From: Penelope pileata
Lineage: Eukaryota; Chordata; Aves; Galliformes; Cracidae
NCBI GenBank assembly: GCA_013396635.1
Contig: WBMW01000614.1
Span: 299,489 to 363,488, forward strand
Length of the DNA: 64,000 bases
Direction of reading: 5' to 3'
Shown here: in pieces, positions 48,941-61,000 of the stretch
How the letters are laid out: the number at the start of each line of letters is the position of its first letter
Position numbering within the stretch: position 1 is the stretch's first letter
Program-made: the position numbers and the translations under genes
The notes under the pieces: model-generated
The model's database searches: none
Told to the model about the DNA's origin: nothing
What the model saw: only the letters and a program-made list of their open reading frames with translations

Positions 48941-51124
48941 GACACGGCCGCATTCAGGACCAGCCAGCATCTAAATAGGAGGAATGTCTGGCACACATTA
49001 CGCTAATCCGCGAGCCGGTTCCTGCAGCCATCGGCGCGCTCTCTGCCCCCGCCGGGGGGGGAGAGAGTGAAAAGGGAGCACCTCCCGGCAGGGAGAACCC
49101 CTGGGTGTTAAGCGTACAAAGAACAACAACAATAATAATTATTATGAAAAATAGAAGATAGAAATGGTTTTCAAAGCAAAGGGCGGCGGGGAGACCCGCA
49201 TTGCTCTGAAAAACTTTCTTCTGTGTATCATGCAAAAGAGGGAAATATTTCAATGTGTCGAATTATTTCAGTGATCAATAAAAAAGGGAATTATTTCCAT
49301 CAGCGATTACCAGCTCTTCGTGCCAGGGAGGACTTAGGCTGTGTAGGAAGCAGGGAAAGTGCAGCCATGCTGCCGACCGCTTTCCGTTTTCATTTTGCGG
49401 CATCACCCCAAGAAGAGATGAAGAGTACAGAAGCAATTGGCTCTACCTTACAAGCAACAGTAAAATCCTCACCTGCCCTCATGGCACCCAAGCCAACCAA
49501 CGCCTCTGAGCGTGCCTATGCTGTGCCTCAGCTCTGTTTTTGTACCCTGAAGACGCGCACGTGGCCGCAGGAAACGCCGTTCGAGGCAGAAGCGGAAGGA
49601 CGGCGAGGCTGCCTGCCACGGCCGAGCCTCGCCAACCCCAATTTATGGTCCGGAAGCGTGTGCCAGGGCAAAGAGCTGAAGATGACTCAAATCGCCTCTC
49701 CCCCACCCTCCGGTGCCACAGAACAACAGCTCCCTTCAGACAGGGGAGCAGGATGGTGAGGGGAATGACTCAAAGCTCTGGGGTAGGGGAAGAACCCACA
49801 GAGCAGAAAACACAAGGCCCCCCCATTCCCTCCCCACCACCACCACTTCTTTGTGTTATATTAATTAAACACACAACAACCGTCTCGAGGTAATAAACAC
49901 AACAAAGGCAAAGCCATTGAGTTCTACTGCGAGATAAGTTTACCGAGGTCAAACCCAAGGGAAAACTAATCTAACCGCATTTTCAAATTGTTTGGAATAT
50001 TCCATAGCCCAACAAAACCATAAAATGACAAAAACATCCTATCCTAGAATAGCACGGGGATAACAAAAAAATGGTTTGTTTAATTAAAGGCAGATGACCT
50101 AATAAAAATTTCACACTCACAGCATGTGTATAAATCTTTGTATTGGTTTTTCATCTATTGCATTATTTATTTAAGAAAAGGATCCTATGTTAAATTCCCT
50201 TGGATGGAACATTTTAGCTTTGAGTACAGTTATTTTGTTAACGGTATCATAGTACTTCAAAATTGTAGCCTTTGTCCTGTCATAAGCTTTAAGCAGGTAC
50301 ATGATTTTAAGTATCAAGCACTCAGATGAGCTTATCGAGAGTTACAGCTTCCATCTTCTTGAGGGATAGCAAATAAACATCTCAAAATGGCCATGGATTT
50401 CCTATTAACGTTAAAAATGTGAGATGAGCAGCCCATTCTTTCCAGAAGTTTAATTATAGACAACTGAATTAAAGAACAGACCTACAACAGACAACAGGTG
50501 TAGCTGAAGAAATTAGGGATGGGAAAGCAAACCAGCAAATCCCTCTCTTATTTTTTGATGCTATTTTTGTCTCAAAAAACTACAGCTTCTCCTCAGCTCC
50601 TGCAATTGAGAGGTTGTTCCAGAAGTTGCTTCTGATGGTTTGGAACTTTATTCTAAATTTCCATCCTAAACTTAGACAGGGCCAGCTGTTGGCACAACAT
50701 CAAATGATCAGCATTGTCCTCTCTTTGCTTCAACTCATGTTTCCCTTCCCTTCTGTTATACCACAACTGCCTTCAGTCTTCCATTCTGCAACTTGTTGGA
50801 AGACAACAGATACGTATCTGCCTTCGACTCTGGTAAGCTACATACGTCCAATGGTTTTATGACACTTTCTTTCTGAGTTCTTCCCAAAGCATTTATTATG
50901 AGGCTCTTCACAACAATATTTTAGATTAAAACAATCAAATTATTTCACTATTCTTTTTGAATGGAAACCGTGACTCAGATGAGCCAAACACAAAATATTC
51001 CAGAAAAGTATTCTATGTATAGCATTTGTGTGAGCTCGTGTGTCTGAAGCCAGCCAAGTAACGTAAGTACTCCATAATGGAAAAGCTGATTAACCACTAT
51101 AAGTACCTCAGAAGTACATTTTAA
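48941..51124. other. Gene-free stretch upstream of the CpG-island promoter
   Basis: CpG content falls off after about 49.1 kb, with a milder GC-rich patch at 49.3-49.8 kb. A 178-codon plus-strand frame (49223-49759) crosses that patch. It has no domain, begins in AT-rich sequence without a convincing context, and overlaps other frames, so I do not call it a gene. A divergent non-coding transcript from the island could run here. Confidence 0.5.
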
Positions 51125-51300
51125 GGTAAATCCTCGTAATATCCCTGTGAAATGGTAAGACTTTAGTCTCCTTTAGAAAATGAGAAAACAGAGGCCAGAA
51201 GTACGTAAGCGACTTGACCAACATCACAGAAGTTTCCATCAGGAACTGAGTCGCATCAGGGAACTTTTGGCTCCCCGTCCCACACGCATGTCCTGGAGCA
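51125..51300 (-). mobile_element. Ancient MIR-type SINE remnant
   Basis: The plus strand reads AATCCTCGTAATATCCCTGT, then AAAATGAGAAAACAGAGGCC, GTAAGCGACTTGACC, AACATCACAG and AGGAACTGAG. This follows the reverse complement of the MIR core (fall in Hb-like order: cctcacaacaaccct ... gatgaggaaactgaggc ... taagtgacttgccc ... gtcacacagc). Divergence is high and small indels are present, as expected for a MIR insertion that predates the amniote radiation. A RepeatMasker run would fix the ends and subfamily. It lies 2.4 kb upstream of the promoter. Confidence 0.65.
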
Positions 51301-53580
51301 CACTGTGCATCTCGTTCCAACCAGTGCTGAGCTGGATGGTCTCCAGTCACCATCTACATGGCTAAAACATAACACTCAAAAATGATAGCAGCTGGTGCCT
51401 AACAGGAAAAGACGTGCTTGCATTGTTGATCTCATTGTTGAGGAAATTTTTTTTTTGTAAAGTCAGTGTACTTTATGGTAGCAGCATTTTCGCCTTCATT
51501 AAAGGGACTAGGGTCAGAGGCTGCAACTTTTGTCCTACCACAGAAATGGAATGCAGGAAGGTGCATCACTGCACTGCTGGTAGTGGTGTTCCAATTTCAG
51601 TAGCTTGGCTGGGCAACCATGACTGGAGTTCAGCTGGATTCTGTCTGTCCTGCTTGCTGGGAGAGGAATACTTCATTTCAACACAAGTTACACCAGGAAG
51701 GCAAGAGGAGGAACAAGGAATGTGAGAGGGAAGGCACTGTTCTCTTCATCCCATTCCCTGCGCCCTCGCAGACACACCACCTCTTCTGCTATTTTTTCAA
51801 CCGTTTCCTCAGCAGACCTGTCTTTCTTGATTGTTCCAACACAGCCTGTTTCCTGCCATGCTCAGCAATTTCCCTCTCCCATTAGGGAAGTTTCCCTACT
51901 TTTCCCTCTTGGTTTTCTTACTGTTGTGCCTTGGTCCAAATGTGAGGGGTCAAACACTCCTTTTTAGAAGCTCATTGTTGGTATCAGACGCAAGGGCCAG
52001 CTGGTTGACCACAGAGGCAAGAAGGCTGATCCAGCTGAAGTTTCAGTGCCCTGCAGTGCTGCCACAGGCTCAGGTATCTACCTCAGGAACTCCCATTTCC
52101 TTGGGAGTGAGACAGTCCAAGCTAAACAGCTTGCACATTGCATAAAGCAACAAAGTAGGAAAGGAAGAGGAAGAGGCCACAGAGAGACCACCCTTCCCTC
52201 TCCATGTCAAGTTCATTCATGCCAGTGCTTTGTGGCCAGGACTCAAAACATGGAAGTCACTTCAGGACTGGGAAAAGAACAAGTGCCCCATCCTTCATGC
52301 TTCCCTGCAGAAGGGATGGAACTCCAAAGGAGACAGACAGCACCCTTCATGCTAATTACACTGACAGACCCTCCTCACTCAGAGGGGATCAGCCCAGCCC
52401 AACCAGTGTCACTGAGACCACGGACATGTATGTAGATACCGCATCCTTTCTATACAGTATATATGCAGAAGCAGAGGTTGTTAGGGGGATGAAGAAGAAA
52501 TGAATTTTCTCTTTTCTCAGAGTTAATGAAACATGCGTCATTTAACTAACAAGTTAATCTTTTCTGAGTAAACAATTGATCTAGGCTCTGAGGATCTTGC
52601 CCCCCCTTCCCGCCCCCACCCCCCGATTTCTACCTTTAAGGTATCACCTATCTGTCTCCTGCAGTAATGGTGGAAGGGTCGCATTAGCGTGCTTGGTTAA
52701 AAATACTCTCTCCCACCAACTTATGCAAGTTGTGGTACATACTGTGACTGATGCATTGCATCAGTGTGCATTAAGTGCTCTGTGCTCAGCCTTATATACA
52801 TAAACATGTGTCAGCTTTCAGAGGCACGGAGCTGCTGCTGGTTTTCACTGGGATTGTTGGACTGCAGCACCTCTAAATGCCATCTCCATAACCATCTTTT
52901 CATGTACAAAATACCTCCTTTGAATGATTCCAGTGTCTGATCACAGAGCTTGAGCTTTGTTCAGCATTCAGCTCTTAAAAATGACAGCTCACGAGACACA
53001 ATGGTGAGCAGAATCCTGCCACTCACCTCCAGTGGGAGGTTAAGGCAGGAGACTGCCAATCACCCATATAAAGAGGTATCTGACACACTGTAGGAAACCA
53101 GGGACACTGCTATAAACTTATATAATGAAAGCATTGCAGATTTTATCTTGGGGAAAACCCTGCTAACATCTAAAAAATGTGGTCATCAAGATTAATTAAG
53201 ATTATATTAAATATTAAGATAGCTAGATTGCTCTTCTGGTACTTCATTTCAACAAGAATCCCTATATACAGTTTCCTTAGAAGTCTTTTTTTGGAAAAAC
53301 AGATTCATGAATCCAAGAACGTGTGCAATTTTAGCACCGCTTGCTGTAGCTTTGCTAAACTGCTAAAAAGCAACCACCTCTCAAGACTAACACAGCACTG
53401 TTGTCTGTTAAAGTTACATGAAAAACAGAGTACTGCTGCTGCCTCCACACCACTTGTGAAAAGGAAGTCTTATTAGACTCATATCGACATAAGTAATACA
53501 GCAGCTTGAAGAAGGATTTCATTTGCTCTGTTTTTAAAGAGCTACTCAACTTTTTCAGACTACGGTGACATAAATATACA

Positions 53581-53637
53581 GTGGGTGAGGGTGGGGGTGG
53601 TTTGGGTGGGAGAAGGGGAGGATGGAGGAGGACAGGG
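53581..53637 (+). repeat. G-rich tract, potential G-quadruplex
   Basis: Runs of three to five G are separated by one to six bases (GGGTGAGGGTGGGGGTGG, TTTGGGTGGGAGAAGGGGAGG). It fits the G3+N1-7 quadruplex rule on the plus strand. It lies in otherwise AT-rich DNA about 4.9 kb upstream of the promoter. Confidence 0.7.
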
Positions 53638-54323
53638 TTTTATGCCAAGAGCTGAATCATAACCATGTGAGTAATTTTGAGTTTTTTTCCTTAAGGGTAT
53701 GAATCAAATTAAATTTGTTTTGCTGTGGGTGAAGGAAGAGAGAGAATATAATAGCATGAATCAGAGCTATCATCAAATATGTGGCACAGACTAAAAATTA
53801 ATTACAATTACTGCCTTCTAAAAAGTTTCTGCCATAAGATGCAGCAATTTTGTTAATCAATATAATTCATTAAAATATTCTCGTGAGTTAAAACCTCTAG
53901 GTTACCTTCCTCTTCCTTTTCATTTTTTCCTATTGTAACAGGAAAAGATTAGAATCTTTAAGCAAAATCTACCTTAATCTGTTAGATGCCCTTTTGCTTC
54001 AGTTGTAAGTGAACTGCTGCTAATAATGAAAAGTAGATATCAGACCCCATGTAATTTTGTCATTTGGAGCTAGCTTGAGGATGAAAGTGCATGGAAAACA
54101 TGCTTTACCACTTCAGCACAAACATCCTGACATTCTAGTTAAGACAACCTATTTAATGAAAAATGCAAACAGAAAAACGCTCAATATCTCTTTAATTGTC
54201 TTTTCCTGCGACAGTGAGATGAAGTATCGGAAAATTGTGTGCTAGACACTGGAGGTTTTGCACTTTGGAATAATCATTCAAATATGTTATATGGAAAAAA
54301 CCATAAGGGGTTCAGAATATAAA

Positions 54324-54341
54324 ACCTCTTTCGAAAGAGGT
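54324..54341. repeat. 18-bp perfect palindrome
   Basis: ACCTCTTTCGAAAGAGGT equals its own reverse complement over 18 bases. About 0.2 such sites would be expected by chance in 64 kb at equal base use. It could be a dimer binding site or chance. Confidence 0.85.
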
Positions 54342-56260
54342 CAGCATAGATATATGGGGAAAAAAAAAACAACCAAGCATTATTAATTATTAGCTAGATA
54401 GATAACCAAGGACATATGTTTCTTTGTACTAAGTAAAAAAACACCAATTCTGGTAACTAAAAAGTTAGAGAGCCATTGCTTCCAAGTCTGTAGTATGGAG
54501 AAAACGGTCTTTAATTCATTGTCAGAAAAACAGCATAAACCTAAAGCAAGACATCATTTGGAATCAATTCCTCACTCTAAACAACTCCAGATCTTTCCCA
54601 TAGTAATTCTCTTGCACGTGCCCAGCAAAAATCTGTGTAGAAAGGACGCATATCCAGTGTGCTCTGGAAGTCAGCTGACTGGTGAACCACGAGCCTCAGG
54701 GACGTGATTCCCAGAGAGAGACAAAGATTGTTTCTGATGAGAACTCTGCAGCTGCCACAACGTCCCAGCGGCATGTTGGGGGAAGGAAGAAAGCAGATTT
54801 CCTGGGTAACCCGAGGCAAGCCCCATGAGGAGTAATGTGAGAGTGTTTTACAATCACCATTCAAATTGGCCTGTGAACAGGAAGCCAACACCCGCTCAGG
54901 AGCTAGGTCTTAGCTCACCCTGCCCCTGTGCCCGCTGAAGTTCTCCGTTCTGGCAGGACCGTGGCTGAGGGAACAGGTTCCGGCCTGCTGACCGCTGCTG
55001 CCACCCTTGCTGTGTTTATGCCAGCGTGCCAGCCCGCTTCATTTCTGTCAGTGTCTCCTAAAGGGCTTCAAGAACAGCCGAACTAGCACTTAAAACTGGA
55101 ACCTGCCATTTCAGAGACCTGATGAGCAGAAGGTCCAAAAGTTTCACAGCTAACGCCCTGCGACAATTCCTTTGGTTCTCCTGCTGGACAGCCCTCTCTG
55201 ACATGATCCAACATTTGGTTTACCAGCCAGACAACTTCCTTGCTACCTTGTCAAAGCCATCCCTCCATTTTTCCCATCACTCCATACCTGGCTTCAACCA
55301 AGCCTCAGCCTCAGCAGTAGGGAAAAGGCAGTAGGAAAGCCTTACCCGTGTCTGGTGAGAGAGGCATATTTGAACATGTCCCACTCAGATTATCACAGCC
55401 TTAAAAGCATCTCACCATCTTCCCTCATGCACACGACACGTGCAAAGGGGAACAAAACAACTCAGAAGATGCTTTGCAATATAACACCCAGGACTGAAGA
55501 AATAACTCACTTCAGCATCCCTCAAGATCACTCTGAAAACATAGGGGTAGAAACTCTCCAACACCAGGCCTGAAGTCCTGCAAAAAGATTGGTGCCATGC
55601 CATAGCCAACGCTTAATTGGTCTGGCAATATAATCAGCATGTAAGAAAGCTTTCCTTATATTCACGTTCTCAAGGAAGGGCAATTCTCCCCCACTTCACC
55701 CAAAACAAAAATCACTGTTATTCTCTAGTTATTGCTTTTACTTGCAATGAAGAATAACTTTCAAGTAGCAATAAAATGCAATTTCCCCCAAGTAAGACAG
55801 AGGAGACGTCCTCATTCAAGAACAAATCAACATCTTTACCATATCTATGCTTCATCAGTGGTCATCGTTATTTATAACCAAACAGTGTAGATTACCACAG
55901 AATTTTTTATATCTCCGGTTGAATTATTTCTCAGCGACTGTGCACAAGCCAAACTCCTTAAACTGCTACTCCTCCTTATTTTGGCACACAATGGCAGGGT
56001 TTAGTAGGACTAGTAACTTCTCTCCAGAGGATTTATGCTACTTGGTAAATTTAATTCCAAGCCTTCCATAGCAAATTGTCACCATTTCTTGCACATTTTA
56101 GACAAATAGATGTAAAAATAAAAAGAACGCTTTTCTTTGGCAAAAATCACTATAGCAATGTTACTCAGCAGCAGCATTCCCAGCCAATAAGCGGAAAGCT
56201 CTCACACCCAGGTAACAGAAACTCATAATATTTTTAATAATACAATAGCTTTGGTATAGC

Positions 56261-56283
56261 TCATAGCTTTGCTAAAGCTATGA
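56261..56283. repeat. 10-bp stem hairpin with 3-base loop
   Basis: TCATAGCTTT, loop GCT, AAAGCTATGA. The motif ATAGCTTT also occurs just before it (56245-56252). It lies in AT-rich upstream DNA. No terminator or RNA gene is implied. Confidence 0.65.
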
Positions 56284-57984
56284 AACTTTAAACTAGTTGC
56301 TAGAAAAATAAAGTATCTTTGCTACCTGCTGTTCTCAGCTACTCAAAACGGACTCTGATACCTAGCCACTTCAGCTATGAAAATAGATTAAGGGGAGACA
56401 GTGAATTTAATACAAATACAGAAGAAATATACTAAGTGCTTGGCAAGATTATTAGGGATTTATTGGAACACTACAGATTTTGGTAGAAAAGCTTCTACAA
56501 TGTCAATGGCTTTAAGTTAGTAGATAATATTACTAATACTTATTTATTTCATTGGCTTAAGAGATGTTTCTGAAAGTAGTTACCGAATTCTGAAATTCTG
56601 TTTTCCTTTCAAAAAAAAAAAAAGTCAAATATCCTGCACATTTCTAGAATTGCTGAAATACTTCAATAAAAAGTGATGGGAAATTCCATTTGAAAATGCC
56701 AACAGTTGCAAATATAATTTGAAGCACGGGATGTCTTGATCGAAGATCTAAACACAAACATTTCTCCCTGATTATATATTTTGTTTCTCCAGTCCTATGA
56801 AGGAAAGGTGTGGGAAGGTTGTAGGGGGTGGGGCAGGGGAGGTAAGGTGACCGAGAGGAAACTGCAGTTTTAGCCAAGAGGAAAATACACAACCGAAGTG
56901 TTTTTGTGCTGTTGTTTCTTTTTTTTTTTCCTTTTCTCTCCAGCACTCAAAGGCACAGTGCAAACTTAGGTACACACTATTGCTTGCCCTCCACTGCACA
57001 ACGTTTTTTCCTGCCCTGTTAACTCTAAAAGGCAGTCCAGGACTATGATGTTTTTGGTGAGTTCAGAATGGACGCGCATGTGAGCATTTAAATAAACCTA
57101 TGATTCCTGAAACTTGTTATTTCAAAATTGTTTTGAGGCATGTTCCAGGAGAGGTCTTAAAATAGAAGAGAGGCAATTCTGATCTTGCGCCTTATACACA
57201 GTTGAACAGAGGAGGAGTTGATTTGCATGGATTACTGAAGCCACTGCAGGCCAATTCACATGCGTACAATAGCTTCTATATCCCAGAATTACATCCAGAG
57301 GAGGGTCACAATCATAATAAACACAAAATTAATTTCCACCTCCTAAATTAGAAGGCAAGTTTTATCACTGTTAGACTTTAAGCTTCCTGGGGCTGAGAGA
57401 GCGTTGCTCTGTCTCTCCTGTAGAGCATTAATCATGCTGCGGGTGCTTACAGCTAATAAGATGCATGTAAGTCTATTCTGATGTGGTTTTCTGACACTTC
57501 AGACTATAGAAGAGTCACACACACACAGGCGTACTCTTACCTCTCTACCTAATGATACACTAATGTTCCTAATTTAAAAAACAAGTCATGATAGGAACAG
57601 AAGGACTTTGTTTTTGTTTTCTGCCACCCAGACAGAGTCTGTGGCTATACATTGCAAATAGTTGGCAAAAACTAAACCGCAAGTATGCAGCAGCACTGTG
57701 AGTAATAAAGATAATGTTTGTATTTTGTTTATGAAGAGCCCTAACCAACACACTAAAAGCAAGCGTACTGAAACCAAATAATACTCAGACCTTTAGAAGA
57801 ACTTCAGAGGATCCAAATCATGTAATTTAAGCACTTTGTTCTTTAACAATCTAAACATCATGTAAAATTTACAAGCAGCAGCTCTCTGTAAGTTCTCTAG
57901 GCTGAAAAATGGGATGATGTAGCCAGTCACTCTTTTCTATCCCAACTATCAAAGTCCAAACAAATCAAGCTCTATTCCTAAGAA

Positions 57985-58019
57985 AGAAAAATAAAAAAAA
58001 TAAAATAAAATAAAATAAA
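57985..58019 (+). repeat. (TAAAA)n microsatellite
   Basis: This is an A-rich tract with four to five TAAAA units (AATAAAATAAAATAAAATAA). No neighbouring transposon body was recognised. Confidence 0.85.
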
Positions 58020-61000
58020 CCACCATGAAACTGTTGCCCCGAAGGCTGAGAAATGCTATATTGCTAGGCATGCCAACACAGAATTCCTCAGTATCTGGAT
58101 TCATATGAAATGTTACAGGTGCCTTGTATTTAATTTGTTATGATGAACAATCTCTGTATGACTTTGACAACACACCATTAATTCTGCACAGACTGCAAGA
58201 ATGATAGATAAGAAACGTACTTGTTACCTTTCATAAAATAATGGTGTTCAAAAGATTTTCCAGTTGAAAAAAAAAAAAAAACCCAACAACAGTAAAAATG
58301 AGAAGGGGAGAGTTGCTGAGGTAAGACTTCTTCCTAAAAGACAAATTTCTCCTTTGGATTTATATTGCATGTTAGATCAAAACTTTATTATTGACAAACA
58401 TGTTGCTTTTATTAAGGACAACTTAAATAAATTTTCTTTCCAGATCTGCACAGTGCTCTCACTTGCCAAAAGCTGATGAGAAAGAGCTTTGTGTTGCATC
58501 AAAAATAAAAGCAGGTTTCCTCTCCTTCTCTTCATCCATCCTTTTCCTTAAAGCAGCAGGTAATTCTGGAACCCCTCTGAGCACGTGGGCACATTTAAGT
58601 CTTGGGGAACACTGCTCTGCTGCATCAGGGAACCCAGAAAGGAATCCTCTTCTCGAATGACCTTTCTGCAGGCAGAATTTGCGGAGCTAGGAGCCAGAAT
58701 TATAGCTCCCCCACAGTAACACATCGGTTCACTCATCTGACAACATATTTTGGACTGCAAGCTGATTGTGTTAAAGAGTAAGTGGAGGGTGGCACAGTAC
58801 TGCATGGTACAACCAGTTAACTAACAATAGTCATATCCTGCTTAGCAGGGCTGCATTTTCACTGTCCTGTTACCATGCCGAATTCCTTGACCATGCACAA
58901 TCAGAGACATTTTGGGAATACCCCGACTGGAAGACAGATGGAAAAGTCAAGGATCCAACTGGCTCCTCCCCACAGAGCAGACAAGGCAGTTTCAACAGAT
59001 GCGCATCACAGAGCATCCCTGAGAAATGTCGACCAAAACTGCCAACACAAATCTTACAAGGCAGTGAAGCAGAACCAGGTCTATAATACGCTCTCTTGAA
59101 ACATCAGTGTGCCAAGTGTGTCTTCAAAAGAGTCACCATTATGATCCCTGCAAGAAGATGCCCAAGAAAATGTAGGGAGCCAGGCTCAGAGAACTCCCAA
59201 CCAGACTTCATCCAGAAGAGAGATGTGCATAAGGCCTTAATCCAAACCCCTGCCAGCCTCCTCCAGCACAGAGCTGAAACTCTTAGCTTTCCAATCTGTG
59301 GTCCTCAGCTACCACAAGCAGTCCAGACTCCTATGCAGATGCCACCCAGGCATCAAAACCAGGGTTTCCAAGTGACCCAAATCTGCCTAGCAATGAGGCA
59401 CTTCACCAGGGACAATACCGACCCACTGAACAGCCAGCTTCGGGTTCATCTCACCATTTTATACTTTGACTGCTATGACACATGACCACGGATAAAAATA
59501 TGCTTTAGCACAACCTCTTCACTAACAAAAAATGACCACAAAGGATGTCTTGAAGATCTACTCCACACACACACAGGAAAAAAAATAACAAACAAAAAAG
59601 CCCACCAGAAATCTTAACTTCCAAACAAAAAGCACTTCAGCTAGACTAAACCTTCTCTAAGCCTGGAGAGCTGGCTAGAAAAGGCTTAGAAAAAGAGCAG
59701 AGACTGCCTTACCCTCACGCTATCTGCTCTGCGAATACTGCTTTATGAGAGGCTGGGCTGGGCAGGTCCTTGCTTACTGGTTTTCTCAGGGAGATTCCAG
59801 GCAAGAACGGTAGTAGGAGATAACATCCCTTGTCTGACTGTCACTCCCACCACACAGGTGAATTGTGGAATGCTCCTAATAATAATGCTCCTGTCAACCT
59901 GTACTTGGAGAAGAAGGACCAGCATGGGAGGTGTGTACATGGTAAGGAGAATGCGAATGGTAGAGCAACAACTGAAGACACAAAATAAAGTTTCAGGAAT
60001 AACCAATTGGTTTGCAAGAATGGCTTTCCTGCTTCCTATCCCTAACTTTTCCTTTCATGTTTCCGCCTCCTTTTTAAAGGGAGCCGTCCCACAATCACTA
60101 TTGTGATTAAATTGACAAATAATACCTTAAGCCACTGGGAACTATGTACAATCCCTGAAACATCTGTCTGGCCAGTACTCTCAAAAGTGTCACCTTAGTA
60201 ACTCTTCATCAAAGCTCTTCAAGATCCCTGTTTGCTCAACTGCCTAAAGATTTCATTCACAGACCTCCATTGGGAAATCATGTGCAAACAGTTACTAAAC
60301 CCTTCAAAAGCAGACAAAGAGCAACCAAAGTATCCTCTTCATGTGAAGGACATCATCACATCTGTTAGGGAACGTCCCCTCCCCCGCAATCCAAAATCAC
60401 TCCCTTTCACAAGTGAGATCCTCCAGTTAAATCCTTCCCAAAGCCAACCCCAAAATCGGGCAGATGTCGCTGCGTGTGCAGAACTGACACTTTGTTCTCA
60501 CCCACACCAGTGGCCATAAAGGGTGTGCTGGCTACATGTTCAAAATCCGCACCTGAAGAAAGGCTGCACATTTATTTAGACTAAGAGCTCTGTTTCCACC
60601 TTGCTGCCCCGTAACAGTCCTCCAGTGGTTCAGAAACAGTGAAATTTGGCAACAAACACCCAGTAATTTTTGATTTCCTACAAGCTTCAGCTGTCCTGCA
60701 TTTAAGTCCAGGACAGCTAACCACTTAAACACCTCCACAAATAAACTTTTCCAGAAGCACATTCGAATAAAAACATACTATAACAAACTTATTTTAAGAT
60801 GTCTGCTTACTCAAGTCTGAGAGGAAAGTGGGGTTTGTACATTGAAGTATAACTGTTCACACAGGAGCTTAAAAAAATTGAGTAAGCAGGGAACAGCCAT
60901 TCTGCAATACTATGTCTAGACCAAATGCTGATCACTCTTACTTAGCAAACACTGAACGGGCTGCATGACACTGTTCTCAGAGAAGTAATTCTTCATTTTT

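Noticed and set aside
49223..49759. 178-codon plus-strand frame next to the CpG island
   Set aside because: It is the longest frame outside the island, but its composition is generic, it has no motif, and overlapping frames run through the same GC-rich patch. Evidence is insufficient for a gene.
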